Source: UBA1081 sp964613045 (GTDB lineage: Bacteria; Bacillota; Clostridia; Oscillospirales; Acutalibacteraceae). From it: DNA of 34,760 bases. Under the pieces are notes generated by a model. The model was not told the DNA's origin, did no database searches, and saw only the letters and a list, made by a program, of their open reading frames with translations. The stretch covers positions 1 to 34,760 of the forward strand of contig CAZTFS010000008.1 of NCBI GenBank assembly GCA_964613045.1, read 5' to 3'. Positions within the stretch are counted from its first letter, which is position 1, and every line of letters starts with the position of its first letter. Shown piece after piece: positions 7,516 through 15,236 of the stretch. A program made the position numbers and the translations under genes.

Positions 7516-7575
7516 TAATAGCAATTAAAATAAAGGATATGTATGATTTTAAAACAATTGAAAGCTGACAAAACG

Positions 7576-7612
7576 AAAACGAACGCCGAGATTGACGACG
7601 TTCGTTTTTGTT
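7576..7612. terminator. Bidirectional terminator between HAD gene and ligA
   Basis: AAAACGAACG (7576-7585) pairs with CGTTCGTTTT (7599-7608), continued by TGTTTT on the right and flanked by AAAACG on the left, so it can end both convergent units. It directly abuts the ligA stop codon. Confidence 0.85.
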
Positions 7613-9592
7613 TTAACTTATCATTTCTGCAAATTCATCTTCACTGATGACTTTTATACCTAATTCATTTGCTTTACGCAGTTTACTGCCTGCGTCCTCA
7701 CCTGCAAGGACACAGGTGGTTTTTTTTGATACGGAAGATGCCGTTTTTCCGCCGAATTCCTCAATAATTGCACTCGCTTCATTTCTTGTAAAACGTGAAA
7801 GTGTGCCTGTCAGAACGAATGTCATACCCTCAAAGCGTTTGTCCTTGACTTCTCTTAATGATTTCATGTTAAGGCCCAATGCCTTAAGACGGTCAATAAT
7901 GTCGTGAGTTCCCTCTCTCTGCATAAATTCATAAACGCTTTCAGCCATTATTGTTCCGAAACCGTCAATAGAAGAAATTTCCTCTACGGATGCATTCATA
8001 ATGGAATCCATATCGCCGAACTTATCGCAAAGAAGCTTTGCGGCTTTCTGACCGATATGACGGATACCCAATGCATAAACAAGCTTATAAAGATCGTTCT
8101 GCTTTGATTTTTCCGAAGCAGAAATAAGATTATCCGCCGATTTTTCACCCATACGGTCAATAAGGGCAATTTCATCTTTATTGAGTGTGAATATATCGGG
8201 AGTTGAGTTTATAAGTCCTTTTTCAACAAAGGTCTCAAGCACTGCTTCACCCATTCCCTCAATATCCATCGCATCACGGGAACAGAAATGTATAAGATTG
8301 CGGAGCAACTGAGCGGGACATTCGGGATTTATACATCGGACAGCAGCTTCTCCCTCTTCACGAACAGTCTTATTGCCGCAGGAGGGACAGATATCGGGGA
8401 TTTTGTATACTTCATTTTCTTCATTATGGGAAACGACCCTGACGACCTCGGGAATAATATCGCCTGCTTTACTCAGCACACATATATCACCGATGCGAAG
8501 CTCTTTTTCACTGATAAAATCCTCATTATGAAGCGTGGCACGGCTGACCTGAGTTCCTGCAAGCATAACAGGTTCAAAAATTCCTGTCGGAGTCAGCACA
8601 CCTGTTCTTCCCACATTTATTTCAACGTCAAGCAGTTTCGTTTCCTTTTCTTCGGGAGGATATTTGAATGCAACCGCCCATTTCGGGAACTTCGCCGTAC
8701 TGCCTAAAAGCTGACGGTGAGAAAAATCGTCAACCTTGATAACTGCACCGTCAATATCAAAAGCCAATGTATCACGGACAGAACCGATGCGTTTTATCTC
8801 TTCGATCGCCTCTTCAGCAGTATCACATTTTGTATAAAAGGGAACCGTTCTGAAACCAAGCTCTTTCAGAAAATCGAGAGATTGCTTATGTGAGGTCATC
8901 TCCTCACCGTCAAGCCGCTGAATATTAAAGCAAAAGATATCAAGATGACGTTGCGAAGTGATTTTCGGATCTTTCTGACGAAGAGAGCCTGCCGCCGCAT
9001 TTCTGGGATTTTTAAAGGGTTTTTCTCCGTTGGCATCCTGTTTTTCAACAAGTGAGGCAAAAACCTCACGGGGCATGTAAACCTCGCCTCTGACTTCAAC
9101 AAGAGGAAGTTCTTTCTGCAGTTTAAGAGGGATCGAACGGACAGTGCGAAGATTTGCAGTCACATTTTCACCCACATCACCGTCACCACGGGTAGAACCT
9201 ATCGTCAGAACGCCGTCACGGTACTCAAGAGATACGGAAAGTCCGTCAATTTTAGGCTCGACAACATATTTAGCATCAGGGCATACATCCTTGACACGGC
9301 GGTCAAAATCCATAATTTCTTCAAAAGAAAATGCGTCCTGCAGGCTTTCCATTCTGACTTCATGGCTGACACTTTCAAACTGTCCCTCGGCACTGCCGCC
9401 GACTCTGTGTGTCGGTGAATCGGGTGTCAGCAATTCCGGATAAAGCATCTCTACGGACTGCAATTCCCTCATCATCATGTCATATTCATAGTCAGAAATC
9501 TCATTTGTATTTTCAACATAATACTTATGAATGTGGTAATTTAGAGTGTCTCTGAGTTCTTTAGCTCTGTTTTTTGCACTTTCAAAATCCAT
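7613..9592 (-). CDS. ligA: NAD-dependent DNA ligase LigA
   Basis: LigA seals nicks in DNA during replication and repair using NAD+. The 659-residue protein shows all family domains in order: Ia with DYEYDMMMREL and SPTHRVGG (about 33-66), the adenylation domain with the active lysine in VEPKIDGLSV (K114), then GSTRGDGDVGENVTAN, the OB fold, a four-cysteine zinc finger (CPSCG and CINPECP), helix-hairpin-helix repeats, and a C-terminal BRCT domain starting near MTFVLTGTLSRFTR. Length and order are normal. The ATG at 9592 is preceded by GGAGGAC. A strong promoter with an extended -10 lies in the gap after yunB, so ligA does not depend on yunB transcription. Confidence 0.98.
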   Translation of the reverse strand: MDFESAKNRAKELRDTLNYHIHKYYVENTNEISDYEYDMMMRELQSVEMLYPELLTPDSPTHRVGGSAEGQFESVSHEVRMESLQDAFSFEEIMDFDRRVKDVCPDAKYVVEPKIDGLSVSLEYRDGVLTIGSTRGDGDVGENVTANLRTVRSIPLKLQKELPLVEVRGEVYMPREVFASLVEKQDANGEKPFKNPRNAAAGSLRQKDPKITSQRHLDIFCFNIQRLDGEEMTSHKQSLDFLKELGFRTVPFYTKCDTAEEAIEEIKRIGSVRDTLAFDIDGAVIKVDDFSHRQLLGSTAKFPKWAVAFKYPPEEKETKLLDVEINVGRTGVLTPTGIFEPVMLAGTQVSRATLHNEDFISEKELRIGDICVLSKAGDIIPEVVRVVSHNEENEVYKIPDICPSCGNKTVREEGEAAVRCINPECPAQLLRNLIHFCSRDAMDIEGMGEAVLETFVEKGLINSTPDIFTLNKDEIALIDRMGEKSADNLISASEKSKQNDLYKLVYALGIRHIGQKAAKLLCDKFGDMDSIMNASVEEISSIDGFGTIMAESVYEFMQREGTHDIIDRLKALGLNMKSLREVKDKRFEGMTFVLTGTLSRFTRNEASAIIEEFGGKTASSVSKKTTCVLAGEDAGSKLRKANELGIKVISEDEFAEMIS

Positions 9593-9622
9593 TTTTTATG
9601 TCCTCCGTCTGAAGCTGAAATA

Positions 9623-9651
9623 ATTATAGCACTAAAATTTAAATATTTCAA
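9623..9651 (-). promoter_or_regulatory. Extended -10 promoter of ligA
   Basis: On the minus strand TTGAAA (9651-9646), 17-base spacer, TATAAT (9628-9623) preceded by TGC, an extended -10. It lies immediately after the yunB stop. Confidence 0.8.
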
Positions 9652-9653
9652 CA

Positions 9654-10322
9654 TTATTCCAAACCAATAAGGTTCTGCCACAGGTCATCACTGCCGTCCG
9701 AATAGATTTCGGGCACTTCACCCACGATTACCGTTTCTGCGGCAATGATACTGTTTTGGGTCTCAGTAGTAATATTACCGCTTTGCATGATGATATATAT
9801 TTTTGTAGTAACATTAAGGATTATCTGATGTCTGGTCTGATTTATCCCTGCAGTTTCAAAATCGTTTACAACTTCGGTCTGAGCTGAACCTGAAAGTGTT
9901 ATGCCTATCTCAACGGAAGGTCCCTTTCCTGCCAACAGATCAATGCCTGTCAGCGAACCTAACGGGATGGATATCGTACGCTCTGAAAGATCGGAAAAAC
10001 AGTCCGTTATGCGGCTTCTGATTTCAGCACATACGGTATTTAGTTTAACACTGTCCACGACTACGGCGTTGACATTACCGTTCTGACTGTAAGTAAAGCT
10101 GACAAGACTGTCGTAACTTATATTTTCATCATTGAGTACCTGTCGTACAGAATCATTGACAACTTCCGTTGCTATATTTTTAGCCCTTGACTCGGCAATA
10201 GTTGCCAACACGGGGCGTATTTTCACTTCAAGCATAACAACTGAGGCTGCAAGCAGCGAAATAATCAGAAGAAAACACACTGCGGCACGTCGTTTTTGTT
10301 TACGTTTTCGGGAATTGAACAT
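9654..10322 (-). CDS. yunB: Sporulation protein YunB
   Basis: The 222-residue product begins with a basic stretch (NSRKRKQKRR), then one transmembrane helix (about 14-31) and an extracytoplasmic domain. Features of YunB are visible: KIRPVLATIAESRAKNIATE after the helix, SIPLGSLTGIDLLAGKGPSV in the middle, and AGINQTRHQIILNVTTKIYI plus ETVIVGEVPEIY at the end. In Bacillus subtilis YunB is made in the mother cell under sigma-E and is needed for efficient sporulation; its biochemical role is unknown. I choose ATG 10322 because GGTGAT lies just upstream; in-frame starts at 10334 and TTG 10370 are possible. I did not find a convincing sigma-E promoter. Confidence 0.88.
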   Translation of the reverse strand: MFNSRKRKQKRRAAVCFLLIISLLAASVVMLEVKIRPVLATIAESRAKNIATEVVNDSVRQVLNDENISYDSLVSFTYSQNGNVNAVVVDSVKLNTVCAEIRSRITDCFSDLSERTISIPLGSLTGIDLLAGKGPSVEIGITLSGSAQTEVVNDFETAGINQTRHQIILNVTTKIYIIMQSGNITTETQNSIIAAETVIVGEVPEIYSDGSDDLWQNLIGLE

Positions 10323-10379
10323 ATTATCACCCATTACATAATATTGCAATACAAACAAGCCTGTTAACAAACTTTTTCC

Positions 10380-10408
10380 TTGACATTTTTTTCAAATGTA
10401 TTTACTAT
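10380..10408 (+). promoter_or_regulatory. Sigma-A promoter of the anchored-protein gene
   Basis: TTGACA (10380-10385), 17-base spacer, TACTAT (10403-10408). It is just upstream of the GAGGTG ribosome site. Confidence 0.75.
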
Positions 10409-10426
10409 ATTACTGAGGTGTTTGTT

Positions 10427-10951
10427 TTGAAAACATTTTTTGAAAAAATCAGAATTCCGCTTATCGTTCTGCTTTCAGCATTACTGACAATCGGTATTGC
10501 AGCGGCAATATGTGCAATAGTTGAAGGAGATACGGACAAACGTTATAATATAACTGAAAATGTTTCGGAAATTACCGATAATGATGAAGCCATTGATGTT
10601 TTTCTGAGCTTTGAAAACACTCAGACGTATCTGCCCGAGAACTACAATGCAGAGATATTGTCTGTAACAGAACGCAAAGGAAAGGCTTACACGGAAAAGG
10701 AGCTTAAAACCGCAACAGGAAGCATAACAGTCAAAAATTACAACTATGCACATCTTATTGAAGATGATGTCATTAGAATTCCCGACAGTGCAGAAAATTT
10801 CAGATGGGAAAATACAGATGTTTTTATCTTTGAAAATTCAGACGGTACATGTACGGCAATTTACTACAAAGATCTTTCAAGATACATAATAAACGATGAT
10901 TGCACCATTACGGAAATGGCAGAGCGTTTTAATTTTGTGAGTAATGAGTAA
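10427..10951 (+). CDS. Membrane-anchored protein of unknown function
   Basis: The 174-residue product has a short basic N-terminus, one hydrophobic segment (about 10-30, PLIVLLSALLTIGIAAAICA) and a polar domain rich in Asp, Glu, Asn and Thr; no family is recognised. The hydrophobic segment could be a signal anchor. I take TTG 10427 as start because GAGGTG (10415-10420) lies 6 bases upstream; the in-frame GTG at 10418 is part of that ribosome site. Its stop overlaps the region just before the BNR-protein start (10968) with only 16 bases between, so the two are probably co-transcribed. Confidence 0.7.
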   Translation: MKTFFEKIRIPLIVLLSALLTIGIAAAICAIVEGDTDKRYNITENVSEITDNDEAIDVFLSFENTQTYLPENYNAEILSVTERKGKAYTEKELKTATGSITVKNYNYAHLIEDDVIRIPDSAENFRWENTDVFIFENSDGTCTAIYYKDLSRYIINDDCTITEMAERFNFVSNE

Positions 10952-10967
10952 TGACGGGAGAATTTTT

Positions 10968-11927
10968 ATGCTTATGAAAAAAGAATACATATTTGAGACC
11001 GATAAATATTTCAACGCATGTCATGCATCCACCGTTCTGTGTCTGCCGGACGGTGATATTCTCGCAGCATGGTTCGCAGGAACAAGAGAAGGCAATGATG
11101 ATGTGCGTATATGGTATTCAAAAATGCATAATAAAAAATGGAGCGAACCGCAATGTCTTTTAACAGATATGGCACTGCCTCATTGGAATCCCGTCCTGTT
11201 TCTCAGAAATGACGGAACTGTAAGGCTGTTTTTCAAAACAGGTAAAAAGATTTCGCACTGGATAACTTATTTTTGTGATTCTGATGACAACGGTGAAAAC
11301 TGGACAGAAGCAAAAATTCTTGTTGAGGGTGACACGTCCGGCGGCAGAGGACCTGTTAAAAACAAATGTCTCAGAACAAGCTCGGGGATGCTCCTTGCAC
11401 CTGCCTCCACTGAGCAAAAGGGCTGGAAATGTTTTATTGATATCTCCGAAGACGACGGAAATACATGGACAAAAGCACCGCATATCGTAAGACCGAACAA
11501 GAAGCCGGCGGGACTTGTAAACATGATACAGCCGACTCTCTGGGAAAGTAATGACGGTCTGTTCCATGCACTTATGCGTTCAAATAAAGGCTTCGTTTAT
11601 TACTCCCAATCAGCAGACGGTGTAAAATGGAGCAAAGCAAAAAAAACTGATATTCCGAATAACAACAGCGGTCTTGACTGTGTAAAAGCCGACGACGGAA
11701 ATATATATCTTGTATGCAATCCTGTCGGAGAAAACTGGGGTGACCGCTCACCGCTTGTGCTGATGCGTTCAGAAGATAACGGAAAAACATTTTCTGTTGC
11801 GGAAGTGCTTGAAGAACGAAAGGGCGGAGAATTTTCATATCCTGCAATAATTACCGAAAAAAACATGCTGCATATAACCTACACCTATGACCGAAAAAAT
11901 ATCGTTTATTGTTCTGTCAGACTGTAA
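10968..11927 (+). CDS. Sialidase-like BNR/Asp-box protein, cytoplasmic
   Basis: The 319-residue protein is a predicted six-bladed propeller with several Asp boxes: SDDNGENWTE, SEDDGNTWTK, SQSADGVKWSK and SEDNGKTFS. N-terminal HASTVLCLPDGDILAAWFAG and GGRGPVKNKCLRTSSGMLLA are typical of the exo-alpha-sialidase-like fold (BNR repeat family). There is no signal peptide, so it would act inside the cell, on imported glycans if it is an enzyme. Sialidase activity is not certain: proteins of this fold also act on other sugars. ATG 10968 has GGGAG seven bases upstream; the earlier ATG at 10944 overlaps the preceding stop and lacks a ribosome site. A two-component system follows. Confidence 0.8.
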   Translation: MLMKKEYIFETDKYFNACHASTVLCLPDGDILAAWFAGTREGNDDVRIWYSKMHNKKWSEPQCLLTDMALPHWNPVLFLRNDGTVRLFFKTGKKISHWITYFCDSDDNGENWTEAKILVEGDTSGGRGPVKNKCLRTSSGMLLAPASTEQKGWKCFIDISEDDGNTWTKAPHIVRPNKKPAGLVNMIQPTLWESNDGLFHALMRSNKGFVYYSQSADGVKWSKAKKTDIPNNNSGLDCVKADDGNIYLVCNPVGENWGDRSPLVLMRSEDNGKTFSVAEVLEERKGGEFSYPAIITEKNMLHITYTYDRKNIVYCSVRL

Positions 11928-11983
11928 TTTCAATATTAATTCAATTATGTATCTGTAATATATTAAAAAAGGAGGTTTTTAAC

Positions 11984-12661
11984 ATGCGTATACTTATAGT
12001 CGAAGATGAAATATCCCTTGCAGATGCAATAACTGCAATACTTAAAAAAGAACAGTATTTTGTGGATGCGGTCTATGACGGCAGGGACGGACTTGATTAC
12101 GCTCTGAGCGGAATTTATGACCTTATTCTTCTTGATATAATGCTTCCTAAAATGAACGGTCTTGATGTACTGAAGACAATAAGAGAAAACAATATTTCAA
12201 CTCCCGTTATGCTTCTGACTGCAAGGACGGAAGTTAATGATAAGATCAAAGGACTGGACTGCGGTGCTGACGATTATCTTACAAAACCTTTCAACAAAGG
12301 TGAATTACTTGCCCGTGTCCGTGCACTTACAAGAAGAAAGGGTGAGATACCCTCTAACGAATTAACATTCGGAGATATAACTCTGAATCAGAGCACCTAT
12401 GAGCTGTCCTGCGGTACGCTGGCTGTTAAGCTTGGTGCAAAAGAATTCAAAATAATGCAGATGCTCATGTTTTCACAGAAAAGCATTATTTCAAAAGATG
12501 AATTCATCGAAAAAATATGGGGCTACGACAGTGAAGCCGAATACAACAGTATTGAAGTTTATATATCATTCCTGAGAAAAAAATTGGGTGCGATAAAATC
12601 AGTAACTCAGATCAAGGCATCACGAGGTATAGGCTACTATCTTGAGGAAAACAAAGAATGA
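11984..12661 (+). CDS. OmpR/PhoB-family response regulator
   Basis: The 225-residue regulator has a receiver domain with the acidic pair in ILIVEDEIS, the phosphorylated Asp in ILLDIMLPKMNG (D51), VMLLTARTE and LTKPF (the conserved Lys), followed by a winged-helix DNA-binding domain (about 130-223) with LGAKEFKIMQMLMFSQ, IEVYISFLRKKL and RGIGYYLEE. It acts with the kinase encoded directly after it, whose start overlaps its stop by 4 bases. ATG 11984 has a strong ribosome site AAAGGAGG; an upstream in-frame start at 11909 lies within the previous gene and is not used. Its target genes are not evident; the neighbouring sugar genes are possible. Confidence 0.95.
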   Translation: MRILIVEDEISLADAITAILKKEQYFVDAVYDGRDGLDYALSGIYDLILLDIMLPKMNGLDVLKTIRENNISTPVMLLTARTEVNDKIKGLDCGADDYLTKPFNKGELLARVRALTRRKGEIPSNELTFGDITLNQSTYELSCGTLAVKLGAKEFKIMQMLMFSQKSIISKDEFIEKIWGYDSEAEYNSIEVYISFLRKKLGAIKSVTQIKASRGIGYYLEENKE

Positions 12662-13899
12662 ATATGATTAAAAACACGAGACAGAAATTCATGGTAATAA
12701 CTGTTGCCGCAATTTCGCTCGTTCTTATACTTGTCCTCAGTTTACTGAATATCGGAGTCTTCGGCGGAATATATTTCACCGCTAAAGAAAACATCGAGCT
12801 TATTAGGGAAAGAAGAGGCTTTGTTTTCAGCAGCGAAAGATTCGAAGATGCTTTTTCCGATAACACATCAAATAAACTGAGTGATGTCATAATTGATTCT
12901 GAAAAAGTTTCATACATGTATGTCCGTATCAGCAATAACGGTACGGGGTCGCCGTTTATAACAACAAACATGAGTGACACGTACTCCGCTGACACTATTT
13001 TTTATATTGCAAAAAGCCTTGCAAACAGTGGCGATTCCGGCGGTCTTATCGGAAACATGATGTTTGAAATAACAAAAGATGATCTGAACACTACCGTTAT
13101 TATAATAGACATCTCAAGAGACATGAAGCTTATGAACAACCTGTTGCTCATTTCAATCATTATTATAATTCTCAGTATTATTTTTGTGCTGATCTTCACT
13201 TATTTTCTGTCAAAATGGGCTATACGGCCCGTACAGACCGCATTTGAAAACCAGCAGAGATTTATTTCAGATGCAAGCCACGAGCTGAAAACTCCCCTGA
13301 CCGTTATCTCCGCAAACGCAGATGTTCTCGAATCAGAGATAGGAGAAAACAAATGGCTGACTAATATCAAATCCCAATCGGTCGTAATGAATGAGCTTGT
13401 TCATGATCTTCTTGATCTTGCAAAACTGGACGAAACAAGCGAAGATATGATACTTAATGAATTTGATCTCAGCAATATCGTACTGTCAAAGTCCCTTGAG
13501 TTTGAATGCACTGCTTTTGAACAGGGAAAAACCTTCGAGCAGAACATTACTGACGGGCTGATGTACAAAGGTAACGAGGAGTCAATCAAACATCTGGTAA
13601 CAATTCTTACAGATAATGCAATAAAGCATTCTGATAAGAACGGAATCATACGTGTTACACTGACATCAAACGGCAACCGCCGTATCTTCCAGGTCTACAA
13701 TACCGGCAACGGTATCAAAGACAGCGAAAAGGATAAAATTTTTAACAGATTTTACCGAAGTGACGAATCCCGTTCAAAAGCCACAGGCGGCTACGGACTG
13801 GGACTGGCAATAGCTAAATCCATTGTTGATGCACATAACGGAACGATAGCCGTTGACGGAGAAGAAAACAAATGGATAAGCTTCACTGTGATACTGTAA
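12658..13899 (+). CDS. Membrane sensor histidine kinase
   Basis: The 413-residue kinase has two transmembrane helices (about 11-34 and 161-182) flanking an extracytoplasmic sensor of about 125 residues, a short linker, the HisKA motif FISDASHELKTPLTVISANA (H208), and the ATPase domain with N box LTDNAIKHSDKNG, F box FNRFYRSDESRS and G box GYGLGLAIAKSIVDAHNG. The ATG lies inside the end of the response-regulator gene (ATGA overlap), giving coupled translation. The sensor domain matches no family I can name, so the stimulus is unknown. A strong hairpin terminator follows at 13901. Confidence 0.95.
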   Translation: MNMIKNTRQKFMVITVAAISLVLILVLSLLNIGVFGGIYFTAKENIELIRERRGFVFSSERFEDAFSDNTSNKLSDVIIDSEKVSYMYVRISNNGTGSPFITTNMSDTYSADTIFYIAKSLANSGDSGGLIGNMMFEITKDDLNTTVIIIDISRDMKLMNNLLLISIIIIILSIIFVLIFTYFLSKWAIRPVQTAFENQQRFISDASHELKTPLTVISANADVLESEIGENKWLTNIKSQSVVMNELVHDLLDLAKLDETSEDMILNEFDLSNIVLSKSLEFECTAFEQGKTFEQNITDGLMYKGNEESIKHLVTILTDNAIKHSDKNGIIRVTLTSNGNRRIFQVYNTGNGIKDSEKDKIFNRFYRSDESRSKATGGYGLGLAIAKSIVDAHNGTIAVDGEENKWISFTVIL

Positions 13900-13900
13900 A

Positions 13901-13930
13901 AAACCACCCGTCAATCGGGTGGTTTATTCA
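13901..13930 (+). terminator. Hairpin terminator of the two-component operon
   Basis: AAACCACCCG (13901-13910) pairs perfectly with CGGGTGGTTT (13916-13925) around TCAAT; ATTCATTTT follows. Confidence 0.85.
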
Positions 13931-13999
13931 TTTTGTATGCAAGCCCTTGATTCATTCTTTTTTACAATAACTTTAGAAAAATAATTCAAGCTTTTATTA

Positions 14000-14028
14000 T
14001 GGACAAACAGATAAAAATATGATAAAAT
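14000..14028 (+). promoter_or_regulatory. Extended -10 promoter of the glycosyltransferase-like gene
   Basis: TGGACA (14000-14005), 17-base spacer, TAAAAT (14023-14028) preceded by TGA, an extended -10. The start codon at 14056 has GGGTGATG in front. Confidence 0.7.
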
Positions 14029-14055
14029 GACAAAAAAATCATATCGGGTGATGTT

Positions 14056-14979
14056 ATGACCAGAGGTTTTGTTACATTGGCGACAGGACATATAAAATAT
14101 TACAAAATGGCACTTAATATGCTCAGATCTTTCCGTTTGCACAATCCTGATGCCAAGTTTGCAATTATTTGTGACAAGGAAAATGAAATAACAAAGCAGT
14201 TTGATACCACGGTAATTCTCGAAAAAGCAAACGGTGATTACAGGGATAAGTTTTCGCTTCTCATCAATTCCCCCTATGATGAAACAATTTTTATTGAACC
14301 GGATTGTCTTATCTACCGTAACCTTGACTCATTCTGGGATATTCTTGCAGGCAAATCCGATTTTTCATGTTTCGGTTGGAATAACGGCGGTATTGATTGT
14401 TGGTTTAAAACAGATGAAACAAAAAAACGTTTATTGGAAATTACCCCTGAATTAAACGAACACTCTGATGCACCGCTCTTTAATCCCGGTTATTTTTTCA
14501 TCAGGAAGGGTGAAAAATGCAACAAGATGTATAATGATTGTTTGGCTATTGCGAACAAAATATGGGAAGACGAAATGCTTAATAAATATCCGCCCATTTT
14601 GTGCAACGGCAAACTCAGAGATGATCCTATTCTGAATATTGCGATGTCGATAAACGGATTTATATGCAGTGCAACGCCAAGTGCGGGAAAATGCATATCT
14701 TTACCGTCAAAATATAAAATTAACAGAATTAATATAAAAAAAGGACAGCTTGACGTAACAGACAAAACAGGAAAACAATTCAAAGATTGCAATCTTCTGC
14801 ATTTTTCAACAAGAAGAGCCAATGAAGAAGGACTTTATCTGTGGCAAAGCCATATTGTTACACTCTTATACAAAAACAAAAACTCTGTTCTTGCTAAATT
14901 AATAAATAATCGCTTAGCAGAACGGATATATTCTGCTTTCAGATACATAAAAACAAGAATTAAGAGAATATTTTCTTAA
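14056..14979 (+). CDS. Glycosyltransferase-like protein
   Basis: The 307-residue protein begins MTRGFVTLATGHIKYYKMAL with repeated hydrophobic strands, and SPYDETIFIEPDCLIYRNLD (about 74-93) resembles the acidic metal-binding strand of GT-A type glycosyltransferases in family 8-like proteins. The C-terminal HFSTRRANEEGLYLWQSHI holds a conserved-looking His. No signal peptide is present. The donor and acceptor are unknown. It is a single-gene unit with its own extended -10 promoter. Codon use is more A/T-rich than in the housekeeping neighbours, which could mean transfer, though A/T-rich surface-sugar genes are common. Assignment is by fold-like motifs only. Confidence 0.7.
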   Translation: MTRGFVTLATGHIKYYKMALNMLRSFRLHNPDAKFAIICDKENEITKQFDTTVILEKANGDYRDKFSLLINSPYDETIFIEPDCLIYRNLDSFWDILAGKSDFSCFGWNNGGIDCWFKTDETKKRLLEITPELNEHSDAPLFNPGYFFIRKGEKCNKMYNDCLAIANKIWEDEMLNKYPPILCNGKLRDDPILNIAMSINGFICSATPSAGKCISLPSKYKINRINIKKGQLDVTDKTGKQFKDCNLLHFSTRRANEEGLYLWQSHIVTLLYKNKNSVLAKLINNRLAERIYSAFRYIKTRIKRIFS

Positions 14980-15056
14980 ACAATCCGAAAACGGCTTTCA
15001 CCGGAGTACGGCTAAATCAGTTTTTTGCAAGAAATTCCCCGCTGTGAACAATTCAA

Positions 15057-15119
15057 GCACAATAAGAAGCAGCTTGCCGCATGATATCAGAGAGTTATGT
15101 ACAAAAAGCTTCATTGTGC
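15057..15119. repeat. Imperfect inverted repeat upstream of the GH5 gene
   Basis: GCACAATAAGAAGC (15057-15070) and GCTTCATTGTGC (15108-15119) form an imperfect stem around 37 bases. The rest of the gap 14980-15236 is A/T-rich and holds the GH5 promoter; I see no gene in it. Confidence 0.5.
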
Positions 15120-15173
15120 CATCAAAATTATAACAAATGATTAATTAAAAAATTTAACGCTCTGTCTTCACTA

Positions 15174-15202
15174 TGGACTTTTTTGGAAAAGTATTGTATA
15201 AT
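15174..15202 (+). promoter_or_regulatory. Sigma-A promoter of the GH5 gene
   Basis: TGGACT (15174-15179), 17-base spacer, TATAAT (15197-15202), 35 bases before the start codon with CGGAGG in the leader. Confidence 0.75.
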
Positions 15203-15236
15203 ATAGGCAAAACAAAAATACACGGAGGTATTTAAA

